NCBI GenBank assembly: GCA_934636065.1
Contig: CAKTZW010000201.1
Coordinates: 1-5,001 of the forward strand
Direction: 5' to 3'
Length of the DNA stretch: 5,001 nt
From: an uncultured Labedella sp.
Lineage (GTDB): Bacteria > Actinomycetota > Actinomycetes > Actinomycetales > Microbacteriaceae
Shown here piece after piece: positions 1-5,001 of the stretch (position 1 is the first letter of the stretch; each line of letters starts with the position of its first letter). Under the pieces are notes generated by a model. It was not told the origin of the DNA. It made no database searches and was given only the letters and a program-made list of their open reading frames with translations. The position numbers and the translations under genes are program-made.

Positions 1-11
1 GTTCACGGCTA

Positions 12-17
12 TATACT
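12..17 (+). promoter_or_regulatory. Possible -10 box (TATACT)
   Basis: TATACT differs by one base from the TATAAT consensus and sits in the only AT-rich patch near the operon start. It would place a transcript start near 24 and leave an untranslated leader of about 70 bases before the permease ATG. The -35 element would lie outside the window, so the call cannot be completed. If a binding-protein gene directly precedes this operon, this would be an internal or spurious site. Confidence 0.2.
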
Positions 18-80
18 TTTGAGAGCTGCAGCAGCGAGGCTGCCCCGCTCAACGCGGAGACCTTCGACATCGACGTCGAG

Positions 81-88
81 AAAGGTGG
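81..88 (+). promoter_or_regulatory. Ribosome binding site for permease 1
   Basis: AAAGGTGG lies six bases before the ATG at 95. This purine-rich Shine-Dalgarno sequence supports that ATG over the internal ATG at 236, which begins just before the first membrane segment. Choosing 95 gives the protein a hydrophilic cytoplasmic tail of about 50 residues. Confidence 0.6.
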
Positions 89-94
89 AACCCG

Positions 95-1102
95 ATGGCC
101 ATCGACCGGATCGCGCGGGAGCGGCCCTCCGGGCCGGACGGGGGCGAGAGTTCCCCGCAGTCGCCTCAGCGGGCACGGCGAACGTCGGAGCGGGCCCCCG
201 CTCCCTCGCCCCGGCGGCGCGGCGTGTGGTTCCGGATGCGCAAGGAGCGGAGCGCCTACCTGTTCCTGGCACCGGGACTGATCATCTTCTCGCTCTTTAC
301 GGTCTTCGCCCTGATCTTCGCGTTCTACCTGACGTTCCACGAGTGGAGCATCATCGAGCCCGAGAAGCCCTTCGTCGGCTTCGACAACTATGCGCGGCTC
401 GCCGAGGACGAGACCTTCCTGCGGTCGGTGCTCAACACCTTCTACTTCACGGGCGCGTCGGTGCCCCTCGGCATGGCGATCGGACTCGGGATCGCGCTGC
501 TGCTCAACCAGGCGATCCGCGCCCGCGGCCTGTTCCGCGCGATCTTCTTCCTGCCGCAGGTGACGCCGTTCGTCGTCGTCGCGATCATCTGGAAGTGGCT
601 CTACAACGGCGACTTCGGGCTCATCAACTACTACCTGATCGAGCTCGGCATCATCCGCGAGCCCCTGCTCTGGCTCTCCGACCAGAACCTCGCGATGCCG
701 GCCGTCGTGCTCATGAGCGTGTGGGCGAGCGTCGGGTTCTCCATGGTGATCTACCTCGCCGGTCTCCAGGGCGTCCCCGAGGAACTCCACGAGGCCGCGC
801 GGGTCGACGGCGCGAACGCCTGGCAGCGGTTCGTCAACGTGACCATCCCGCAGCTGGCCAACACGACGCTCTTCCTCGCGGTGATGGGTGTCATCGGATC
901 GCTCCAGGTCTTCACCCAGATCTTCATCATGACGCGCGGCGGCCCCGTCGAGCGCACGACCACGATGGTCTATTACATCTACCAGGCGGCCTTCAAGTTC
1001 TTCGACATGGGCTACGCGAGCACGCTCGCCTTCGCCCTCTTCGCGATCACGCTCGTGTTCACGATCATCCAGCTGCGGATCAACAGGAAGGTGGGTGTCT
1101 GA
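95..1102 (+). CDS. Carbohydrate ABC transporter permease, MalF/UgpA type
   Basis: This is one of two membrane subunits of a CUT1-class sugar importer. It forms half of the translocation path and passes ATPase movement on to the pore. The protein has 335 residues. Residues 1-52 form a Pro/Arg/Ser-rich cytoplasmic tail, followed by six likely membrane helices at about 55-80, 112-138, 149-171, 200-222, 255-278 and 308-328. The ATPase-docking EAA loop lies at about 229-252 (EELHEAARVDGA, then a Pro at 252). The RGGP element at 281-284, followed by a Tyr-rich stretch, is typical of MalF/LacF-type subunits. The start at 95 has a good ribosome binding site. The stop overlaps the next ATG by one base, so translation of the two permeases is probably coupled. 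The transported sugar cannot be read from the sequence. The neighbouring GH10 enzyme suggests an oligosaccharide or a sugar released from a glycoside. Confidence 0.93.
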   Translation: MAIDRIARERPSGPDGGESSPQSPQRARRTSERAPAPSPRRRGVWFRMRKERSAYLFLAPGLIIFSLFTVFALIFAFYLTFHEWSIIEPEKPFVGFDNYARLAEDETFLRSVLNTFYFTGASVPLGMAIGLGIALLLNQAIRARGLFRAIFFLPQVTPFVVVAIIWKWLYNGDFGLINYYLIELGIIREPLLWLSDQNLAMPAVVLMSVWASVGFSMVIYLAGLQGVPEELHEAARVDGANAWQRFVNVTIPQLANTTLFLAVMGVIGSLQVFTQIFIMTRGGPVERTTTMVYYIYQAAFKFFDMGYASTLAFALFAITLVFTIIQLRINRKVGV

Positions 1103-2028
1103 TGGCCGTCACGCTGCTCGAGCCCGAGCTGAAGCCCCGCACCCGTGCGCGTCGCACCACGCTGTTGCGTCGGCGCATCGCCCACATCCCGATCTACATC
1201 GTGCTCATCGTCGGCGGCATCGCCTTCGCCGCCCCGTTCGCGTGGCTGATCAGCGCCTCGTTCCAAACCTCCGGCGACATCTTCTCGTGGCCGCCCAAGT
1301 GGATCCCGCAGAACCCGACGTGGGACGGGTACATCACCTTCTTCACGCAGACCGACGCCGTCCGCTGGTTCGCCAACAGCGCGTTCGTCTCGATCTCCGT
1401 GACCGTCCTGCAGCTGTTCTTCAACTCGCTCGCCGCGTTCGTCTTCGCCAAGCGCCGGTTCCCGGGCCGCGACGCCATCTTCATCGTGTTCCTCGCGACG
1501 ATGATGGTGCCGCCGCAGGTCACGATGATCCCCAACTACCTGATCCTCCAGCACATCCCGTTGTTCGGCGGCAACGACCTCCTCGGCCAGGGCGGTCACG
1601 GCATGCTCGACTCCTACTGGGGCCTGATCCTGCCCGGCGCCGTGAGCGCCTTCGGCATCTTCCTGCTGCGGCAGTTCATGATGGGCATCCCCGACGAGCT
1701 GCTCGACGCCGCGCGCATCGACGGCGCCTCGGAGTTCATGGTCTACGCGCGCATCATGCTGCCGCTGTGCCGGCCGGTGCTCGCGGCGACCGCGATCTTC
1801 ACCTTCATGGCCGCGTGGGAGGACTTCCTCTGGCCGCTCATCATCATGTCGGACCCGGCGAAGTTCACCGCGCCGCTCGGGCTCGCGATGTTCGTGCAGA
1901 AGAACCAGACCGACTGGGGCCTGCTGCTGTCGGGTTCGGTCATCTCGACCCTGCCGATGGTCATCATCTTCATCATCTTCCAGCGGCAGTTCGTGCAGGG
2001 CATCGCCATGAGCGGCATCAAGGGTTAG
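1102..2028 (+). CDS. Carbohydrate ABC transporter permease, MalG type
   Basis: This is the second membrane subunit of the same importer, 308 residues long. A basic N-terminal tail (Arg-rich, residues 11-25) precedes likely membrane helices at about 30-52, 91-115, 125-147, 172-194, 224-248 and 276-296. The EAA loop is at about 199-220 (ELLDAARIDGAS, ending in a Pro at 221). The C-terminus, FVQGIAMSGIKG, is the characteristic ending of MalG-type subunits. The start ATG shares a base with the stop of permease 1 (TGATG), and AGGAAGG at 1085-1091 serves as ribosome binding site. The frame remains open far upstream of 1102, but that part only shadows permease 1. No ATPase gene follows, as is common in actinomycetes where one ATPase serves several sugar importers. 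Confidence 0.93.
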   Translation: MAVTLLEPELKPRTRARRTTLLRRRIAHIPIYIVLIVGGIAFAAPFAWLISASFQTSGDIFSWPPKWIPQNPTWDGYITFFTQTDAVRWFANSAFVSISVTVLQLFFNSLAAFVFAKRRFPGRDAIFIVFLATMMVPPQVTMIPNYLILQHIPLFGGNDLLGQGGHGMLDSYWGLILPGAVSAFGIFLLRQFMMGIPDELLDAARIDGASEFMVYARIMLPLCRPVLAATAIFTFMAAWEDFLWPLIIMSDPAKFTAPLGLAMFVQKNQTDWGLLLSGSVISTLPMVIIFIIFQRQFVQGIAMSGIKG

Positions 2029-2039
2029 GGGACGAGACC

Positions 2040-3632
2040 ATGACACGGTTCGAGCGACGGGCGACGTCGGTCCGACGAGGTCCCGTGACCGCCATCGCGC
2101 TCACGGCGTCGCTCGTGACGGCGGCCACCGGCTGCACCTCCACCGCCACTCCCCCGACCAGCCCGGTCTCGGACGACCTGCGTCCGATCGTGCTTCCCGA
2201 CTCCCCCGTCTCGCTCGCCAGCGAGCAGGAGGACACCGTCGTGTGGCCGATCTGGGGCGGAGCGTTCACACCGGACGAACCCGTGACGATCAGCGGCCGG
2301 GTCGTGCCCGGCGGCACCTCGGCGAGCGGGCTCGTCGTCGCCGGGCCGGGCGAGGTCGAGGAGAGGCACGCCGTCGAGCTGCTCGCCGAGGACGGACAGT
2401 GGACAGCTCGCGAGACCGACTCCGGCGACATGGTTCAGGAAATGGAGGTCGCCGGCGAGACCGACGAGCCGATCGCGGTGACGGTGGACGACGCCGACAT
2501 CGAGATCACCGTCGGCTCCGCCGAGCCGGTCGTGCTCGAGCTCGATTCCGCCCTCGCCACCGGCGACGAGGCCGTCGGCCTCTACGCGCACCTCGAACCC
2601 GGATCCACGCTCGACCTGCTCGAGCTCGGCTCGTCGCAGCCGCTTCCCACGCACCCCGAACTCGGCACCCCCCTGCGAGCGCTCGCCGAGGAGCGCGGCA
2701 TCACGATCGGGAGCGCCCTCGACATCTGGCCGCCGCTCCACGACATCGGCTTCGAGTCGATGCTCGGCGAGCAGTTCAACGGCGCGACGCCCACCGAGTT
2801 CTACTGGGCGACGACCCGGGGCGAGGACGACGGGTGGTTCCTCGTTCCGGCCGACCTGAGCGTCAACTACGCCACGGTGCACGAGCAGGAGCTCACCGGG
2901 ATGTTCCTCGTGTGGGACTTCGAGCTGCCGCAGTGGGTCATGGACATCGCCGCGACGGGCGACAGCGAGGCTCTCGGCGACGTCTACGACGAGCACATCA
3001 CCACGCTCGTCGATCGGTACGAGGACAGCGTCGACTCCTGGGTCGTCGTCAACGAGGCCATCTGGGGCCCCGACGACACGGGAGAGGACGAGGCGCGATT
3101 CGCCGAGACCCCGTGGTCCGACGTGCTCGGCGAGGAGCACATCGAGCGCGCCTTCGAGGTCGCCGATGCCGCGGACCCCGACGCCGAGCTGATCTACAAC
3201 GAGACCGGCGCTGAGGAACTGGGGCCGAAGTCGGACTTCCTCTACGACATGGTGAGCGACTTCGTGGAGCGCGGCGTCCCGATCGACACCGTCGGCCTGC
3301 AGTTCCACGTGGAGGCGGCGAACCCGCCCGACATGGAGAGCGTGGCGCAGAACATGCAGCGCTTCGCCGACCTCGGTCTCGACGTGCGGATCACCGAACT
3401 CGACGTCACGATCGAGGGCGACTCCGAGGAGCAGCTCGAGCTCCAAGCCGACGTCTACGCCGACGTCGTGAACGCCTGCCTCGCCACCGACGCCTGCACG
3501 GGGACGACGGTCTTCGGGTTCAGCGACCGCTACTCGTGGGACGAGCTCGGAGAGGCGCTGCCGCTCATGTTCACGGAGGCCTACGAGCCGAAGCCGGCTT
3601 TCTTCGCGGTGCAGGACGCGCTGGACGAATGA
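2040..3632 (+). CDS. Surface lipoprotein with divergent GH10 glycosidase domain
   Basis: Predicted secreted retaining beta-glycosidase, 530 residues. An Arg-rich start and hydrophobic core (about 16-30) lead to a Cys at 32 in an Ala-Thr-Gly-Cys context, a plausible though imperfect lipobox; a Thr/Pro-rich linker follows. Residues about 55-170 look like an acidic beta-strand domain of unknown role. The GH10 barrel covers about 208-526. Conserved elements are FN (246-247), VVNEA with the acid/base Glu339, Gln421 and His423, ITELD with the nucleophile Glu453, a Cys480/Cys486 pair, SDRYSW (495-500) and the PKPAF ending. Unusual positions are GMFLVWD (287-293) where xylanases have GHTLVWH, TEFYW (252-256) in place of the ENxMKW block, and Phe492 where Trp is usual. 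Catalysis seems intact but substrate contacts differ, so 'endo-xylanase' would be an over-call. The ATG follows the permease stop by 11 bases, with only a weak GGGGACGAG in front, suggesting translational coupling. Confidence 0.88.
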   Translation: MTRFERRATSVRRGPVTAIALTASLVTAATGCTSTATPPTSPVSDDLRPIVLPDSPVSLASEQEDTVVWPIWGGAFTPDEPVTISGRVVPGGTSASGLVVAGPGEVEERHAVELLAEDGQWTARETDSGDMVQEMEVAGETDEPIAVTVDDADIEITVGSAEPVVLELDSALATGDEAVGLYAHLEPGSTLDLLELGSSQPLPTHPELGTPLRALAEERGITIGSALDIWPPLHDIGFESMLGEQFNGATPTEFYWATTRGEDDGWFLVPADLSVNYATVHEQELTGMFLVWDFELPQWVMDIAATGDSEALGDVYDEHITTLVDRYEDSVDSWVVVNEAIWGPDDTGEDEARFAETPWSDVLGEEHIERAFEVADAADPDAELIYNETGAEELGPKSDFLYDMVSDFVERGVPIDTVGLQFHVEAANPPDMESVAQNMQRFADLGLDVRITELDVTIEGDSEEQLELQADVYADVVNACLATDACTGTTVFGFSDRYSWDELGEALPLMFTEAYEPKPAFFAVQDALDE

Positions 3633-3644
3633 CCACGACGATCG

Positions 3645-3650
3645 AGGAGG
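3645..3650 (+). promoter_or_regulatory. Strong ribosome binding site for the dehydrogenase
   Basis: AGGAGG, a full match to the Shine-Dalgarno core, lies 10 bases before the ATG at 3661 and within the 28-base gap after the GH10 gene. It fixes the dehydrogenase start. It is the strongest such site in the operon, so this enzyme may be translated independently of the genes before it. Confidence 0.75.
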
Positions 3651-3660
3651 AGCCGATCCC

Positions 3661-4578
3661 ATGCGCTATCTGATCGAGTCCGGACCGCAGACGGTCCGCG
3701 TCGTGGAGGAGTCGTCCCCGACGCTCGAGGCCGGGCACGTCCGGATCGCCGTCGCGCATGTGGGCGTGTGCCACTCCGACACGGCGCGCGTCGCGGCGGC
3801 CCGCGGCCCCTTCCCGGAGCGGATCGGGCACGAGGTCTCCGGGATCGTCTCCGAGAGCCGCGCCGACGACGTCCCGGTCGGCACGCGCGTCGTCGCGTAC
3901 GTGACGGACGGCTACGCCGACGAGCTCGTCGTTCCCCGGAATCGCGTGGTGCCCCTCCACCCGGACTGCGACCTCGTCGACGCGGCTCTCGCGGAGCCGC
4001 TCGCGTGCGTGATCGGTGGAGTCGAGATGCTCGACCTCGCGCACGTTCCGCACGTCGCCATCGTCGGGGCCGGTTTCATGGGGCTGCTGACGCTCCGCGT
4101 CCTCGTCGCGGGTGGGCATCGCGTCGTCGTGATCGAACCGCGCGAGGCCGCCCGCGAGCGTGCCGCCGCGTGGGGCGCCGAAGTGGTCCTCACCCCCGAC
4201 GAGGCGCGCGACGTGCTGCCCGACGGCGCGCCCGTCGTCATCGAGGCGACCGGGGCGGCGGGCGGGCTGGAACTCGCGGGCGACCTGACACGGATCGCCG
4301 GCACCCTCGGCATCATGGGCTTCCACCAGTCCGGCGGCGGCATGCGCACCGTGCCGATGGAGGGGTGGAACTACCGGGCGTTGCGCGTGCTCAATCTCCA
4401 CCACCGCGATCCCGAGGACGTCATGCGCTGGATCGGTCGGGCGCAGCGGCTGAGCGCGCACGGCGTCGTCCGCCCCTCCGAGCTCGTCGACGAGCGGGTG
4501 ACGCTCGAGCAGCTCCCCGCCGTGTTCTCGGGGGAGGCCGGGCACGGCGCCTTCAAGACGGTGCTCGACATCGGGTGA
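3661..4578 (+). CDS. Zinc-type medium-chain dehydrogenase, compact form
   Basis: Predicted cytoplasmic NAD(P)-dependent alcohol or polyol dehydrogenase of the medium-chain (MDR) superfamily. The N-terminal GroES-like domain (about 1-115) carries the expected catalytic zinc ligands: Cys37 in GVCHSD, His57-Glu58 in GHE, and Glu112 in AEPL. The Rossmann domain has GAGFMG at 136-141, and the second strand ends in Glu159 (VVVIEP), a residue that usually favours NAD over NADP. The four-cysteine structural-zinc lobe found in many relatives is absent; the chain goes directly from GHE to the YADE segment (85-88). This explains the 305-residue length against roughly 340 or more in classic members. The gene lies 28 bases after the GH10 gene on the same strand and probably shares its transcript. 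A role in oxidising the imported sugar or a released aglycone is inferred from position only; the substrate is not readable. Confidence 0.87.
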   Translation: MRYLIESGPQTVRVVEESSPTLEAGHVRIAVAHVGVCHSDTARVAAARGPFPERIGHEVSGIVSESRADDVPVGTRVVAYVTDGYADELVVPRNRVVPLHPDCDLVDAALAEPLACVIGGVEMLDLAHVPHVAIVGAGFMGLLTLRVLVAGGHRVVVIEPREAARERAAAWGAEVVLTPDEARDVLPDGAPVVIEATGAAGGLELAGDLTRIAGTLGIMGFHQSGGGMRTVPMEGWNYRALRVLNLHHRDPEDVMRWIGRAQRLSAHGVVRPSELVDERVTLEQLPAVFSGEAGHGAFKTVLDIG

Positions 4579-4579
4579 G

Positions 4580-4625
4580 GCGCCGGTCGAGCCGGCCCGG
4601 CGCAACGACCTCCCGTTCCGGTCGT
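4580..4625 (+). terminator. Two tandem hairpins after the operon
   Basis: The first stem pairs GCGCCGG (4580-4586) with CCGGCGC (4597-4603) around a 10-base loop. The second pairs ACGACC (4605-4610) with GGTCGT (4620-4625) around a 9-base loop. They start one base after the dehydrogenase stop codon and precede an apparent new promoter, which suits a transcript end. Neither is followed by a T-run, so if they terminate, they are of the U-less kind described for actinomycetes. Such stems also arise by chance in GC-rich DNA. Confidence 0.4.
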
Positions 4626-4633
4626 GACGGACG

Positions 4634-4639
4634 TAGCCT
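4634..4639 (+). promoter_or_regulatory. Probable -10 box of a leaderless promoter
   Basis: TAGCCT fits the actinobacterial TANNNT -10 pattern and ends six bases before the GTG at 4646. Transcription would therefore begin on or next to the first base of the start codon. There is no properly spaced Shine-Dalgarno sequence; the nearest GGAG overlaps the GTG. No convincing -35 is visible about 17 bases upstream. The six-mer TGACGG occurs twice around the box, at 4625-4630 and 4639-4644. Confidence 0.5.
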
Positions 4640-4645
4640 GACGGA

Positions 4646-5001
4646 GTGAGCCCTGAACGCGCGGCGGAGGTGCTCGGCGTCCCCGTCGAGGCGCTGCCGC
4701 ACGAGGTCACGAACGCGTTCGCGGCTCGGGCACGACGCACCCACCCCGATGTCGACGGCGGCAGCGCGGACGCGTTTCGCGAGGCGGTCGAGGCGCGCAA
4801 CGTGCTGCTCGGGCGCGGTCGCTCGCGCCCGAGTGCGCTGAGCGGCGAGACCGATGCCGAGGCGCCCGACGGCTACATCATCCTGGACGAGGAGCAGCCC
4901 TTCGGCGACCGGGCCGACGAGTTCCCGTACTGGGTGATCGTGCCGCGTGCGCCCAGCCCCGCGCTCATCGGGGTGGGCGCCGGGCTGCTCCTGCTCGCGG
5001 C
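4646..5001 (+). CDS. Membrane-anchored J-domain (DnaJ-like) protein, 3' end cut off
   Basis: The first 118 residues are in the window and the gene runs on beyond it. Residues 5-56 form a compact J domain: AAEVLGV at the start, a basic helix (AFAARARR), the HPD signature at 33-35 that stimulates Hsp70 ATPase activity, then a helix with AFREAVEARNVLL. An acidic linker follows (about 66-92) and a hydrophobic stretch begins near residue 106, likely a membrane helix. The protein would thus present its J domain to DnaK at the inner membrane face. The GTG at 4646 is chosen because an in-frame TAG lies at 4634 and the next in-frame GTG (4670) would cut into the J domain. It appears to be a unit separate from the sugar operon. 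Its client is unknown. Confidence 0.8.
   Translation, partial: MSPERAAEVLGVPVEALPHEVTNAFAARARRTHPDVDGGSADAFREAVEARNVLLGRGRSRPSALSGETDAEAPDGYIILDEEQPFGDRADEFPYWVIVPRAPSPALIGVGAGLLLLA

Larger units (their letters stand above)
1..94 (+). other. Leader upstream of the transporter operon
   Basis: No gene can be assigned here with confidence. Positions 10-20 are unusually AT-rich for this window. A TGA at 20-22 closes the frame of the downstream permease. Frame 3 stays open through the whole stretch and has coding-like codons at about 51-80 (Asn-Ala-Glu-Thr-Phe-Asp-Ile-Asp-Val-Glu), but it has no stop before the permease start. It is therefore either chance or the end of a frame-broken upstream gene. 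A perfect 10-base palindrome (TCGACGTCGA) lies at 70-79, with a CG at its centre. Confidence 0.4.

Noticed and set aside
19..1101. Long + strand open frame joined to the MalG-type permease, giving an apparent 669-residue protein
   Set aside because: The part before 1102 is an Arg/Pro/His-rich shadow of permease 1 in another frame. Recognisable permease sequence starts only at the ATG at 1102, which has a good ribosome binding site.
1095..2039. Upstream extension of the GH10 frame, giving an apparent 845-residue protein
   Set aside because: It overlaps permease 2 in another frame and is rich in His/Arg/Ala without any domain. The signal peptide and lipobox begin at the ATG at 2040.
2040..3632. 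Naming the hydrolase as endo-1,4-beta-xylanase or tomatinase
   Set aside because: The fold and catalytic residues support GH10, but substrate-binding residues differ from xylanases, and similarity to TomA could not be tested by alignment here.
2025..3662. Long open frame on the - strand opposite the GH10 gene
   Set aside because: Its composition is low-complexity Val/Arg/Glu/Gly and it shows no motif. Antisense frames often stay open in GC-rich genes, and the + strand carries clear GH10 motifs.
3571..4800. 409-residue open frame on the - strand across the dehydrogenase and J-domain gene start
   Set aside because: It spans the operon end, the hairpins and a promoter-like region of the opposite strand and has no recognisable domain. 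It is an antisense shadow.
1..5001. CRISPR arrays, insertion sequences, tRNA or rRNA genes
   Set aside because: No regularly spaced repeats, transposase motifs, terminal inverted repeats or RNA-gene-like segments were seen. Genes cover nearly the whole window.

Overview
The window is very GC-rich. Its coding sequence ends almost every codon in G or C, and it carries an actinobacterial-style leaderless gene start near its right end. This suggests a high-GC actinomycete. The family Microbacteriaceae is a reasonable guess, but it is an inference from style, not a marker-based call. All supported genes lie on the + strand.

Layout: positions 1-94 are a short leader with an AT-rich patch (possible -10 box TATACT at 12-17) and a good ribosome binding site. 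Positions 95-1102 and 1102-2028 encode the two inner-membrane permease subunits of a carbohydrate ABC importer of the MalF/MalG (CUT1) type, overlapping by one base. Positions 2040-3632 encode a predicted surface lipoprotein with a C-terminal glycoside hydrolase family 10 (GH10) catalytic domain. Positions 3661-4578 encode a short, zinc-type medium-chain dehydrogenase. After two small hairpins (4580-4625), a separate transcription unit seems to begin at a GTG at 4646: a J-domain protein with a C-terminal membrane segment, cut by the window end.

The first four genes have gaps of -1, 11 and 28 bases and read as one operon for catabolism of a glycan or glycoside. The lipoprotein would cleave the substrate outside the membrane, the permease pair would import the released sugar, and the dehydrogenase would oxidise the sugar or aglycone in the cytoplasm. 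No substrate-binding protein, ATPase or regulator is visible. A binding protein is expected upstream, and the ATPase may be a shared MsmK/MsiK-like protein encoded elsewhere.

The most interesting point is the GH10 domain. It keeps both catalytic glutamates but has lost several residues that normally hold xylose in the -1 and -2 subsites, so plain xylan may not be its substrate.
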